Shown here: one piece after another, positions 42,673-54,369 of the stretch
Layout of the letters: every line of letters starts with the position of its first letter
Position numbering within the stretch: the stretch's first letter is position 1
DNA from: Lithodes maja
Taxonomy: Eukaryota > Arthropoda > Malacostraca > Decapoda > Lithodidae
Direction: 5' to 3'
NCBI GenBank assembly: GCA_037953745.1
Contig: JBAKBP010007651.1
Span: 1 to 64,000, forward strand
DNA: 64,000 nt
The notes under the pieces: model-generated
What the model saw: only the letters and a program-made list of their open reading frames with translations
The model's database searches: none
What the model was told of the DNA's origin: nothing
Program-made: the position numbers and the translations under genes

Positions 42673-43107
42673 TTAACCCACTGAGCCCCAGCGACGCAAA
42701 CAGTGCGTCGGCTATGTATTTTTCTGCCAGTACCAGCGTCACATAAGCCGCGTCAGTGTTACTCTGGTCCTATGGCACCTAGAGGGCTCAGATTTGTATG
42801 GGAACTGTGTAAGTATCCCACGCAACCATGCCGATGGTTGAAAACTCTCAAAGTCCAACCCCGTGCGCCTGAGCGCGCAAAAACATGTTTTTGGGGTGTA
42901 TTTGCCTTCAATTTTTTACTCTTCTAAAATCCGTTTTCGGGACCAATCCGTAGGACCAATTTTTGACCTTTTTGATAGTTTTTTGTGGTTTTTCCTTCAT
43001 TCCTAACCCATTCGCTATTGTTTCTGGATTTTTTATTTTATTTTTTTCAAACCTGCCGGTCCCTGGTGGTACATTTATTTATAACTAGCTGGTCCTCAGC
43101 GGGTTAA
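42673..43107 (+). mobile_element. MITE-C, TTAA-flanked
   Basis: TTAACCCACTGAGCCCCAGC at the left and GGTCCTCAGCGGGTTAA at the right; about 435 bp; no ORF. The terminus pattern TTAACCC..GAG/CAG.. resembles the other TTAA families here. Confidence 0.8.
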
Positions 43108-43326
43108 ATGGATTTTTTTAGGCCCAGGATCTTAACCCTTCAACCCCGGGTGGTACACGTGTGTACCATTATGTTTTGACCCGAGGAACCCGGGTGGTAC
43201 AACATTGTACCATTGCTTGCGTATGTGCTTTCGAATGGCGCGCGTAAACATTTCGTTCCGTGGTCGCTAGGTGACGCCACCAGACACCATGTACGCCACC
43301 AAAACAGTCTCTACCCTGCCGCCAAC

Positions 43327-46300
43327 ATGGATACTAGCCCAAAAAGTGATTCCCCTGTGTCCGATTCCATGCTCCCTTCGACGCCTGCCCATGTTCGTCG
43401 CGCCCTAACGCAAAGGCACGTACAAGATGCGTTGACTCCCGGAGGTATTGAAATAGCTTTGAGGAGTTATGAACGTGGTGAAGGACAAAATAGTGTTGAT
43501 GACTTGGGCAGTGATAGCTCCGAGTCTTATCAGTCTCACTATAGTGAAGATTTAGACGATCTAGACGAAATTCATCAAAGACACGCGCAATTTGTTGGAT
43601 TTGAGCATGACGATGAAAGTGATGATAGTACTGAACGTGATATAGTTGTGCAAGGTGATGAGAGTGTAGTGAGAGTGAGCGAATGGGACAGCACTAGGTC
43701 GACTGCCAAGTTTAGGTTGAGTGACACGACACCTAGCCCTTCGCCAGCTAAATCCCCATTCAAGATACGTTTTTATAAGAAGCAAGTTCTTGAAAAGGCG
43801 GCCGCGGCAGCCAGGAAAGAGGCCCTAAAACTTGGTGAGGGAGCAGTGCGTGAGGGTGCCAGTGAGGCTGAGCGTGAGGGTGAGGTTGACCCGCCATTGT
43901 CTTCCTTATCTACCCACGCCACCCAAGTTGCCCCAGGCGCCCGCCATTCTTCCCCACCACCACCAGCACTGCCTAGGGTTGAGGACCCCCCACTTTAGGC
44001 CTATTTACCCCCTATTTCCCCCGAGAGGAGACATACTACTACAGAAAAGGGAAAAGGGAGAAAATATGTGAAAAAAGGAGCTACAAGTAGGCGCTCTTTG
44101 TTCGAGGCTCCCGCGGCTTCCACCCCTGCCGGTCCCAGCCATACGCCCCCGCAACTTTCCCCAGGGTCCACCCCACCTCTCCAGCCTACAACAGAGGTTC
44201 CTGACGATGTATTTGACCTCGCATCCATACCTGCACCTACAGACACTGAACCAGTGCTGTCTACGACTCGTCGTAGGCCAAGGAGCCCCGAACCTCTGCA
44301 TGAAGATGACAGAGCCTCACCTGCCACTCCTTCCCCACCTCGCCGACCTACACGCCGCCCACGCATCATTCGTTCCCCGCGAGATTATGAGGGGGGGTCT
44401 GAAGATGAAGGGCACCTCACAGATGACTCTGGCCATGATTACCTGGGTCCACCGTCAGGGCAAGATGACGGCTCTGACGACAACGACGATGACTTTATGG
44501 ACATCGACGACCCTCAACCCAGACGCTTGGCCAGGGTGTAAAACGAGGCCGATTATCGTAATGCTACTCAACTTCGCTTTACAATTAGTGCTACCCATAA
44601 CAGAAAATATTCGTTCGTTGAATTGACGGTTGATTAATCGATAGGTTAATCAATTTCTCAGATAATAAGATTAGCCTATCTGAAAAGACTGATTAGTATT
44701 AGGCTAACACAAAATAGGCTAGGCCTACACAAAATATATTTAGCCTAGGCCTGACTGACAGTTGCAAAGTACGGTTACGGTATTATTGCCATTTTGGTTC
44801 CACAGCCTGCAAGATGGCGCCATCATGGCAGCCAATTGTCTAAATGGCCACCATCCCACCTAGACCTATTATTCGATAAAATTGAAATTGCATATTTAGC
44901 CTAGGCGCTCGCCATTCGTCCGCGCATTAATGCTACTGGATTCAGTAAAATAGTGCTACTCAACTCAGAGTTATTTGCTTTGACACCCTGCGCTTGGCCC
45001 AGGGCCGTCGTGCTCCTGGCCGCCGGGCTGGGCCTGGGCGCCGTTGACGCTCCTGGCCGCCCTAGGGTGCGCGCCGCCAAAGTTCGTGGGCGTGCTGCCC
45101 CAGCTGCAGCTCCTCGTCAGCGTCGCCAGCAGGACCCATTTTATATTTTCAACTGGCAGGATGTGGCTGCTGATGAAGTGAATGACCCTGATGTAACCCC
45201 TTTTGATGAGGTACAGGAGGGTTCAGGAGTTACCCCAAGTTTTCCCGCAGGCCCCAATGCTCCACCACATGAGCTTTTTGAGGCATTTTTTGATAAGGAG
45301 GTTACTGAGTTTGTCATAGAAGAGACAAACAAGCACCACCAAATCCAGGTGAACTTTTTTGGCAAGGTGACCAAGGGCCACATGAAGCGGTGGACCCCAG
45401 TGACTCATCCCGAGTTCATGGTGTTCCTGGCAATCACCATGCTAATGCCTCATGTAAAGAAGCACAGGTTGGCTGACTATTGGATCACCAAAGATCTGAT
45501 ATCCACCCCTGCCTTCGGGAAATACATCTCTCGGGACCGGTACCTCGACATCCTCGGAGCGCTCCATCTTGTCACCAACACCGACATGCATCTCTCTGAC
45601 AAGCTGTGGAAGATTAGGACGTTGTACGAGATGATGCGAGAACGTTTCACGTCATACTTCACGCCCTTCTGCAACGTCTGTATTGACGAGTCTCTTGTGC
45701 TGTTCCGGGGAAAGCTGAGCTTCAGGCAGAACATCCCCTCAAAGAGACATCGCTTTGGTATAAAGTTCTTTGTGCTGTGCGATTGCCAAACTGGCTATGT
45801 CCTGGACTTCCTGGTCTACAGCGGGAAGGAAGGGGACGTGGAAATAGACCCCTTCATTGGCTTTGGCGGAGCAGTGGTTCAAGCCATGATGAACCGGTAC
45901 TTAGAGAAGAATCACGTCCTCTACACGGACAACTACTACACGTCCCCCACTCTCTCAAAGTACCTCCATCAGCGCAAGACGGGGACTGTAGGCACAGTTA
46001 GAGCGAAAAGGAAGGGCATGCCAACTTTCCCTCCTAAAACCAAGAAAGGCGATGTCTTCAAGAAGAAGTCGGGACCCATTCTGGCTATCCACTGGCACGA
46101 CCAGCGGAAGGTCAACCTCCTGAGCACCGTCCACAAGGGGGAAATGGTTGAGACTGGCAAGGTGGATCGCCGCACCCAAGTCAGGGTGACCAAGCCCGAT
46201 GCTGTAATGGACTACAACATAAATATGAGGCTGGTGGACAAGTCCGACATGCAGATAGGCTTCATCGACTGTCTGCGTACCTCGTGCAGATGGTACAAAA

Positions 46301-46707
46301 AGTTCTTTCTGCACATGGTGGACATGTCAATGCTGAATGCCTACAATATCTACAGGCTTCGGAATCCGCGCACACCCAGGAAGTTCAGTAGCCTGCGGAG
46401 GTTCCAAAAACAGGTGTTGGTGGAGCTCCTGGACAGGTATGCTACGCCACAGAGGGCAGTGGCACAACCTGGGCGCCCCGTTCAGGACCGCATGCAGTGT
46501 GCACAGTATCTAAATGTGCACAAGCTCGGTTACCTGCCTCTGGAACGAGATGGAGTCACCATTAGCAGAAGGCGGTGCCATGTCTGCTGGAACAGCCAGG
46601 TGAGGCCGAGGAAGCAGAAAAAGACCACCATGCAGTGTGTGGAGTGCCAGGTGTCACTATGTGCTATACCGTGCTTTGCTGAGTACCACACCAAGCAGGA
46701 GTACTAA
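43327..46707 (+). pseudogene. piggyBac transposase (PB2), broken by a stop and a hAT insertion
   Basis: Collinear with the intact PB3 gene. It starts MDTSPKSDSPVSD at 43327. A TCG codon is changed to TAG at 43996-43998 (TTTCGTCCTAT in PB3, TTTAGGCCTAT here). A 459-bp hAT MITE sits at 44532-44990, with small indels near 44520-45060. The catalytic core downstream is open: CIDESLVLFRGK, VLYTDNYYTSP, MRLVDKSD and a CHVCWNS...CVEC...CAIPC finger. A 584-codon frame begins at an ATG inside the hAT MITE (44953) and covers the entire core, close to the usual piggyBac length. Whether it is expressed is unknown. Confidence 0.9.
44532..44990. mobile_element. hAT-like MITE with perfect 8-bp duplication
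   Basis: Termini CAGGGTGTAAAAC and GCTTTGACACCCTG, flanked by CGCTTGGC on both sides (44524-44531, 44991-44998). PB3 has the uninterrupted site (CGCTTTGC). An 8-bp duplication with CAGGG termini is diagnostic of hAT. Confidence 0.93.
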
Positions 46708-46879
46708 CTAATAATCATAGTGAAAGTACCAAAGACTGACAATATGTATGTATATAGGCAACAAGTGGAAATAAAACAATGTATTGTGATAAAAAAGTCA
46801 TGTATTATGAAAACATATATAAATAAGTGAAAAAGACACAATAAATTGTATATAAAACGTTTACAAAGCATATAACTAA

Positions 46880-47510
46880 GTGAAAGTGACACATGACATA
46901 ATATTAGATGGCCAAAGTATAATAAACACCTGTGATAACGAATAATCAGTGCCTAATATAACAATAACCTACCTCAATTACTAATAAAATGTACTGTATC
47001 AAGTGAAAATGAGCATTATCAGTGACAGTGACACACGAAGTAATATTAGATGGCCAAAGTATAATAAACACCTGTGATAACGAATAATCACTGCCTAATA
47101 TAACAATAACCTACCTCAATTACTAATAAAATGTACCGTATCAAGTGAAAATGAGCATTATCAGTGACAGTGACACTCTCTCAAGCATATTTACCAAAGT
47201 GAAAGTGACACACGAAGTAATATTAGATGGCCAAAGTATAATGAACACTTGTGATAACGAATAATCACTGCCTAATATAACAATAACCTACCTACCTCAA
47301 TTACTAATAAAATGTACCGTATCAAGTGAAAATGAGCATTATCAGTGACAGTGACACTCTCTCAAGCATATTTACCAAAGTGAAAGTGACACACGAACTA
47401 ATATTAGATGGCCAAAGTATAATAAACACCTGTGATAACGAATAATCAGTGCGTAATATAACAATAACCAGCCTCAATTACTCATAAAAACTACGGTATC
47501 GAGTGAAAAT
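46880..47510 (+). repeat. PB2 3' sub-terminal tandem repeats
   Basis: Four units sharing TTAGATGGCCAAAGTATAAT, AACACCTGTGATAACGAATA and ATGAGCATTATCAGTGACAG. The fourth is diverged (CTACGGTATCGAGTG). They lie between the transposase stop and the right terminus. Confidence 0.88.
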
Positions 47511-47998
47511 GTGAAATATTAGTGACAATGATAGCCTAATACACATATTTTATATAATTGGACTCCAAATAACTATAATAACATCACTATCAATAAATAA
47601 AATCGCCTCCGGGAGGTAAAAACTCTGGCGCGACGAGTGGCTAAGTGCGCAGTAGGTTAGCCAAGCCGGGGGCTGGGCCAAGGCGACTCATCCGAACGCG
47701 GGAAGATTTTCCCGCATAAAAATCACCACTTCCCGCACTCGCCATTATGCAATCACTTGGGCTAGAGACCTACTCAACGGCATTCTACACATGAAGGTTT
47801 GTGCAACATTTTTCTTTTTTTTTATAACTTTGTGTCATGTATTTCAGGAGTAACAGGTGAATCAACATGGACCAAAATTCCTCAAAACCCCCGGTCACAG
47901 AGTACAGTCACGATCTACCCTAGCCGGGGTTGGAGGGTTAAGAGTCTTCCCGCAGTCGCCCGGGGAAACTCTAAGAGTTCCTGCAGCTCCTCGGTTAA

Positions 47999-48282
47999 GG
48001 ATATTGGGACTGAGAAGGAAGCGTACATGTGGTTATGTGTGTGTGTGGTGTGTGCGCGGAGTAGGGAGGGGGGGGTGGCGCGGAATACAAAAAACAGCAT
48101 TTTTATACCACTCTTCAACCGTGATTCGTGTTTTGTGGGGTCAATACGTGTTTTAGGGATTTTGAGTACCTGTTTTACCCCTCAGCGCGGAATAGGGTAA
48201 ACGCGGACTGAGGATACGTGTATTAGGGGGACTGACCGTACCACCTAATCACATATTGCTTCCATTTCACCGGCACTGGTAC

Positions 48283-48330
<48 letters not shown>

Positions 48331-48440
48331 GTGTCATCATCCGGAAGGAACGTCGCATTCGACCAGTTAAAAGTTCTGAGAGTAACTTCGCAGTTCTTTG
48401 GATAATAGGCAGGGAGTGTTACTGACCCTATTACCGTACC
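47999..48440. other. Tigger-like end and poly-T tract
   Basis: 48100-48236 ends TGTATTAGGGGGACTGACCG and reads as a Tigger-like terminus on the minus strand. Poly-T at about 48283-48326. No gene. Confidence 0.45.
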
Positions 48441-49075
48441 AATTATTTATTATTTGACTCCCGGGAAGCACGGAGCTATGGTATTTGAAACGTCCTGCCA
48501 GGCGAAGGTATTTTGGTTCATTCATGACGAAAATCGTCAATTTACCATAAATATAATTATTACTTATCCATATGCGCCTATTTTACGTTTAATATGAAGA
48601 TATTAACATTTTGTAGCAATAAAATAAGTGGGAATAGCATTTGGGGGGTGAAAAAGACGTATTATTGCCGCCCGGTCGTATCATGAGGCGAGAGCCTGGG
48701 CGGCATATATCCTCCCTGTCCGAGCTTCAAAGCGGCACCGACGCCTTGCAATACAAGTCTCTGTGTTGCCTCGTCCATGTTATAAAGACCGCATAAGGAA
48801 AACTCACATGGAAAATTACCCGATAAAAGGGGGAATAAGAGGAAAAATAGGTGATAATTGAAAAGGGGGGGGGGCACATATGTAGGAGTGGTAGAAAGTA
48901 ATGGAAGGGAATTATCTCACCTAATCACATACCGGTATTGCTTTGTTTTGAGTGCCAGTGGGGTGTTTTGAAAGCCTTTTTTTAGGCCTTGGCTCTTGAT
49001 CCTTTCACGCATAGGACACGATTTGAGCCTATTCTGGTGTACTTTAAAGCCTTTGTGGCCATCAGGGGTGTTTAA
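48441..49075 (-). repeat. Diverged MITE-B-like segment (reverse)
   Basis: Shares CATATGCGCCTATTTTAC, AAATAGGTGATAATTG and the GGGGG stretch with reverse-strand MITE-B at 42144-42620, but the centre differs. The same variant is seen near 36480-36960. Termini not resolved. Confidence 0.5.
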
Positions 49076-49077
49076 CC

Positions 49078-49427
49078 CTTAACTGGCGGCGCCCAGCTAT
49101 AGCCGGGCAAGAGAACCAAGGACTATATGGCGGGCCCGGCTATAGTAGCATGCAATTTTGAGCACGTAATGTGCTCTGAGAGAGAGCGGAGCGGTGAGAG
49201 GAGTGTAGGTTACCTCATGACCGCTCGCCACGGTGGCCGTGGAGCTACCAAGATGTACTGCACCCTACTCCACCCTCTCTCACTCGTTTCACACGTAATA
49301 ATGTAAGGAAATTACCGTATTTTACCAATTTTGCCCTTCGGTTGCACGATCGTTGCAAGACAACTAGTGATCGTAGAAGGATGGTTCTGGTGTCATTGGA
49401 AAGCTGAATTAACGCCCTTTCAGGGAT
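49078..49427. repeat. TTAA-type terminus with GC-rich hairpins
   Basis: TTAACTGGCGGCGCCCAGCT begins near 49079 and contains AGCTATAGCCGGGC / GCCCGGCTATAG palindromes. Resembles a TTAA-MITE left end. The right end was not found. Confidence 0.45.
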
Positions 49428-50752
49428 ACATACACTCCACCCTCCATTTAACGGACAAATGCGTGCAAGCACCTGTCCGTTCCTGCTAAATGTCCGTTGC
49501 TGCTAAATACTGTCCAGTCCGGATGTAATCCGGAAATTCCTTGAGAAAAATTTGGTGTTGAGTACAGGTGTCCGGATTGTGACATTTAACTGTTATGCAT
49601 CCTTTTTTTTACTGTACCTGAAATAAATCCTGGTAATCCCTTGTGCTACACCCTATTGATAATGCAAAACTATTGAACACACTTAAAAGTGTATATTATT
49701 TGGTCTCTATATAATCTGTGAATCATTTCCGATATGATAGAATTAAAGATTTTATTTTCCACCAACTCATAATCAGCAAAAACGACACAAATGTCAATTA
49801 AAAACATGTTATAATATTTCCCCATCATTTTGTGTATACCGTGGGAACAAAAAAAAACAAAAATCTATCAAACGTAAATCTCCCGTCTGGGAAGCTCGGC
49901 GCATAGACGGAGGGGAGGGTTGAAATATTTTGTTGACTATCTCATTTATTATTTATCTATGTGCTGGAAGGATATTATATTTTTCAATTCCATCACATTA
50001 GAAATTATTCAAAGATTACAAAAAGTCCAAATAAGACATAGTTATGTTAATGTATAAGGGATTTAGGTAAATGAATTAGAGAGATAGATAGATAGAAAGA
50101 GTGTGTATATCGAGGGAAAAAAACAAAACAAAAAATCTATCAAACGAAAATCTTCCGTCTCGGAAGCTCCGCGTCTAGACTGAGGGGAGGGTTGAACTAT
50201 TTTTTTGACTATCTTATTTATTATTTATCTATGTGCTGGAAGGATATTATATTTTTCAATTCCATCACATTAGAAATTATTCAAAGATTACAAAAAGTCC
50301 AAATAAGACATAGTTATGTAATGTATAAGGGATTTAGGTAGATGAATTAGAGAGATAGATAAATAGAAAGAGTGTGTATATCGAGGGAAAAAAACAAAAC
50401 AAAAAATCTATCAAACGTAAATCTTCCGTCTCTGCTGGCACGGAGGGGAGAGTTGAAATATTTTGTTGACTATCTTATTTATTATTTATCTATGTGCTGG
50501 AAGGATATTATATTTTTCAATTCCATCATATTAGAAATGATTCAAAGATTAAAAAAAGTCCAAATAAGACCTAGTTATGTTAATGTATAAGGGATTTAGG
50601 TAGGAGCATTAGAGAGATAAATAGATAGAGCAACGGACTTTGCTCCAACTTTTTTATAGCAACGGACTATGTCCGTTGCTGGGTCCATTGTCCGGCCTAC
50701 ATTTTTTGACCGTTATTGCCGATATCCGTTAAATCGGAATCCGTTAAATGGA
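49428..50752. mobile_element. pogo-like TIR element containing a triple tandem repeat
   Basis: Left CACTCCACCCTCCATTTAAC then GGAC; right GTTAAATGGAGGTTAGAGTG; TA on both sides. Subterminal text refers to CCGTTGCTG/TGTCCGTTG. Inside, a unit of about 265 bp is repeated three times (49848-50640; phrase TTTATCTATGTGCTGGAAGG near 49957, 50227 and 50490). No transposase. Confidence 0.7.
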
Positions 50753-51476
50753 GGTTAGAGTGTACTTAATACACTGGCTCTTGATATGCAGAAAACGTTA
50801 AAACCCAAGCCAAGTTTTGCTAAAATACGTTTTAATCGCCGTTTTACGCATTTAACCCCTCATTTTCCCTGTACTTCATAGCCCTCCCCACTATCGGGCG
50901 GTGTGTCTTAAGATCGTTGTATAATGGGGAAAACGGTTTCGCCGAGGGTTGTAATTATTTCCAAACACTATATATTGATGAAAACTAACAGGGAAAAATA
51001 AAAAAAATCCATGGGAAAATTGGTGACCATCTTATTTAGTTTTTCCCTAATGTCTCTCTGAAACATTGTAAATCCGTGTCACATCTAGATTGATAGACTT
51101 TTGTCAGAGGGGGGCGGAATGCCCTTATAATCCATTTCCGCATATTGCCACCTATACCACATCACTTACCTCGTTGTACCTTCCTGTTAAATACAATAAT
51201 AATTTGTTTAGCTCGTATAGGTGCAATTATAGAAATTTACCAACTTTATTTCTCCCATTATCCAACGATCTTAAAACACTCGGATGCAAGTAATTTTCAG
51301 AGTAGGCTAAATATAAAATTTGTGTTGCCTTTGGAAATTTGGATAGGCCTACAGGATGGGTTGAGGGGGGCTTTGCCCCCCTAAACCCCTCCCCCATGAA
51401 TGATTGAAACAGGGTGTCAAACGACGCTGTTTTTTTTTTAGTGATAACGCAAATGAACTTTTGGAAATTTTTTATT
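50753..51476. other. Unassigned, contains dispersed repeat pieces
   Basis: 50803-51030 matches 7010-7160 in reverse (CCCCTCATTTTCCCTG, CCTCCCCACTATCGGG). 51365-51400 is a GGGGCTTTGCCCCCC palindrome. A CAGGGTGTCAAAC hAT-like end lies near 51409. No gene. Confidence 0.5.
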
Positions 51477-51964
51477 TTAACCCTCCGTTCCCGGAAGGGC
51501 TCTTGAACGCCCATAAAAAAGCATATAACAGGTACCCGGAAGGCCTCTTAAACACCCATGACGTCACAGCCTGTGAGCTTGCTGTGCGAGGCGTCGGTCC
51601 GACGCATGTAAACAACAGCTGGCTGGACCGACGCTCCGCATCTCCGGCCACAAGAAGGAGAGCGTCGCTTGTTCGTGTGTGCCTGTATGTTGTTGTTAAG
51701 TATCGAAAAATGGTGTAAAGTGGCTGTTTTGGCCATAAAGTTATCTCCAATGAAATCATCATCACAGCTCAACCAGTTGACTTAGAGAGCTCTACTTAAT
51801 GCCATTCTACAGGTAAATAACACAGCTACGCTTGGGGATGCGCGGGAATGCGGGAAGCAGTCTGATTAACGAATATACGGTAGCCTAGCCTAGACGTTTT
51901 TCGGCCAAAACACCCGGGTTTCGAGGAATATATATATAATACATAACCGGGGCTGGAGGGTTAA
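51477..51964 (+). mobile_element. MITE-A copy 3, inserted in element X terminus
   Basis: TTAACCCTCCGTTCCCGGAA ... CCGGGGCTGGAGGGTTAA. The flank TTTTTATT|TTAA|TACCACAAATTTT shows insertion in the TTAA next to the TACCACAAATTT end of element X. Confidence 0.88.
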
Positions 51965-52199
51965 TACCACAAATTTTCCAAGTGTTTTTTATAAACAAAA
52001 TTGGTCATTTGCATCAATATATAGTGTTTGTAATTAATTAGAAATCTCGGGAAAACCTATTTTCCCCATTAGGCCTATCGATCGATGTTGAGACACGCTC
52101 AGCTCACCGATAGTGATTTGAAAAGACATTAGTCTAACCTAACCTAGTATTATGGGTGGGGGCTGCTTCACCCACACCCCCGCTGGTTGAGTACTAATC

Positions 52200-53897
52200 T
52201 ATCTATCTATCTATTGCCTGACGCCGTGATCCCCGAAGGGGTGGCCACGAACGAACCGCCCCCATGCACCTCTGTCCCCAGTCAGTCGACGCCCCTCCCC
52301 CCAACCAGCACCGCCTTCATTCATGTAGTTCCTCACTCCATCCTTCCACCTCATATTCGGTCTACCTCTCCCCCTCTGTCCCTCCACCTCGCTCTCGTAC
52401 ACCCTCTTAGTCATTCTCTCGCTTTCCATACGTTCCATATGGCCGAACCATCTCAAGTTGTTCCTTTTCACACTTTCCAGCACATCTACCTCCACACCAC
52501 ACCTCCTTCTTACTTCCTCATTAGTCTGTCTATCCCTCCATGTAATTCCGCACGCACTCCTTAAGTAATTCATTTCCACTGCTCTCACTCTTGGTCTGAG
52601 TCTCTCAACCAACGTCCATGCTTCGCTTCCGTAAGTCAGTGTCGGGATTACCACACTGTCATGCAAGGACTTCTTCACTTCCATACTGACCACCCTATTT
52701 CTTGTTACTGCTTTTAGCGTTCCTACAACCCTCTTCCCCTGTTGTACCCTCTCCCGCACCTCTTCATCCATAGTCCCATCTTTACTCAACACACTGCCCA
52801 GATACTTAAAAGAGTTGACAAAATCCATAGCCTGACTGTTCAGCTTCACCTCACACTCTGTGACTTCACCCCTTTCGAAGACCATAACCTTGCTCTTCCC
52901 CGTATTTACCTTCAAATTCCGTTTTTCGCACACTGTTCCAAACTCATTTACCAGACCCTGCAACTCCCATTCATTATCACTCATCAGAACTGTATCATCC
53001 GCAAACAGCAGTACAGTATAGGTAGCTTCCACTCAATTCCCTCCCTTTTCAGCGATACACCAACATCCACTGCTCTTGATAGTATTTCTTTCATAACTCC
53101 ATCCATATATACAGTAAACAACCACGGGGACATCACACACCCCTGTTTCAAACCAACATTCAGGTCAAAGAACTCGCTCTGCTCACTCTCCACACGTACT
53201 GCCGCCTTTGCACGCTCAGGGGAGGTGTGGTGGAGTGGTCTTGCCACTGACCTGGTAATCTAAAGGTCCCGGGTTCAAATCCCGATGTATCAATGGGAAG
53301 ATATTATTGGGATGGAATTTGTGCTGTACCTAGTATCAGTGCATTACCACAAGCCCACCGAAACGTCAATAAAATACCCTCATTGTTCCCTGATTAAATA
53401 GCACTGTATGAATATTCCCATATTCAAAATATGCTACAGGGGTGCAATGCCTGGTGAGTTATCTGCTCAACAGGTGGCGTTGTGTGTGTGTAAGTGTGAG
53501 AGTCCGAGTGTAGGGGCTGAGACAGTGAAGCACGGGAACGAGATGGCTTCAGAGATGGGGTCGTTTCGGGCCATGAGTGAGCACCATGCCTCATGTGAAG
53601 GCAAGATGGCAGGTGCTCGTTGTACTCTACGTGCTTCACATGTCTCACTCCCTAGACTGGAACAAGACCTCACGGGCTTCACTGTTCATTGTAAAGCGGT
53701 GAATGTTAAGGCTCTCAGCCTATGCCCGAGAGGAAGTAAGTTGGAATATAGAAAAAAAAAAAAAAAAAAAAAATACATGCTCTTCACTGCTTTCAGCAAC
53801 TTGCCCTCTACTCCGTATATTCTAAGTACTGTACTTTCCACAAACCTTCTCTATCCACTCTGTCATAGGCCTTCTCCAAGTCCTATGGAGCCTTCTC
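52200..53897 (-). mobile_element. RTE LINE copy B, 5'-truncated, with 13-bp target duplication
   Basis: (ATAG)n tail at left; TTGAGTACTAATC duplicated at 52187-52199 and 53898-53910. Element X copy 2 has the single, empty site near 56388. Coding remnant 53032-52211 covers the RT palm FADD to the C-terminus. TACAGTA (53012-53018) and TACTGTA (53827-53833) scars shift the frame relative to copies A and C. A SINE of about 556 bp interrupts it at 53219. Confidence 0.93.
53219..53774 (+). mobile_element. Long tRNA-head SINE with poly-A, inside RTE copy B
   Basis: A-box-like GTGGTGGAGTGGTCTTGCC, B box GGGTTCAAATCCC (53270-53282), about 450 bp of unique body and a poly-A of about 24 bases. It splits GCACGCTCA|TACATGCTC of RTE. 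No target duplication is visible. The 166-codon ORF across its poly-A is artefactual. Confidence 0.82.
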
Positions 53898-53910
53898 TTG
53901 AGTACTAATC

Positions 53911-54369
53911 CCTTCATACAAAAAAATAAAAAAATTGGCTGTCGATTATACGAAGGTGAAAGAAAAGTCGATGAAGTCTATGGTGTTTACTCTGCAATCT
54001 TCAGCTTGATTCTACTGTACATTGATAATGGGAAAGTACCGTATTGACAACCTTGTTACGAAAATAAAATTTTAGTACCATACTTTTATGTTAGGTTTTT
54101 CCGAGGGTTTAACACATTTTCATATGATCTTTAGAGCTATCGATGACTGAAAGTACCGTATTGACAACCATGTTACGAAAAAGACATTTTAGTACCATAC
54201 TTTTTTATAGGTTTTGCCGAGGGTTAAAACAAATTTTCTTATGATCTTTAGAGCATATAGATTCATTATTTATCTTCAATATATCAACAAAATTCGTGGT
54301 ATTAAAATAACATTAAACCGAACTTTTTGTATAATGATAACAGAAACTCCCCCAACCTTTTTTTTTTCT
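53911..54369. other. Right part of element X and short spacer
   Basis: Element X sequence to 54301 carries a TACTGTA scar at 54013-54019. An internal duplication of about 110 bp (AGTACCATACTTTT near 54074 and 54190) is present. 54302-54369 is spacer ending in poly-T before RTE copy C. Confidence 0.7.

Larger units (their letters stand above)
43132..47941 (+). mobile_element. piggyBac element PB2, non-functional
   Basis: The left end TTAACCCTTCAACCCCGGGT then GGTACACGTGTGTACC and the right end CTAGCCGGGGTTGGAGGGTT then AA match PB3 termini closely. The body aligns to PB3 along its length. Sub-terminal tandem repeats of about 180 bp occupy 46880-47510 (four units, against three in PB3). Confidence 0.92.
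42144..47998 (-). mobile_element. MITE-B copy 5 (reverse), hosting MITE-C and piggyBac PB2
   Basis: Reverse-strand MITE-B. TTAACCTCTCGGCTGTGCAT at 42144 runs to TTTTTTTGGTGTTT|TTAA at 42673, resumes at 43107-43131, and resumes again after 47941 with GAGTCTTCCCGCAGTCGCCC ... CTCGGTTAA at 47998. Two different TTAA elements are inserted in it. Confidence 0.8.
51965..54301 (+). mobile_element. Element X copy 1, hosting RTE copy B
   Basis: Ends TACCACAAATTTTCC (left) and CAAAATTCGTGGTA (right), both continuing into a shared ATTTTAATACC context. The halves 51965-52199 and 53898-54301 align to reverse-strand copy 2 (55906-56637). Possibly a TA-duplicating Tc1/mariner-like MITE; true termini uncertain because similarity extends beyond TACC. 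Confidence 0.75.

Noticed and set aside
53219..53295. tRNA gene
   Set aside because: A and B boxes are present but no cloverleaf closes, and it is followed by a SINE body and poly-A.
53408..53908. 166-codon ORF with a poly-Lys stretch
   Set aside because: Spans the SINE body, its poly-A and the RTE junction.
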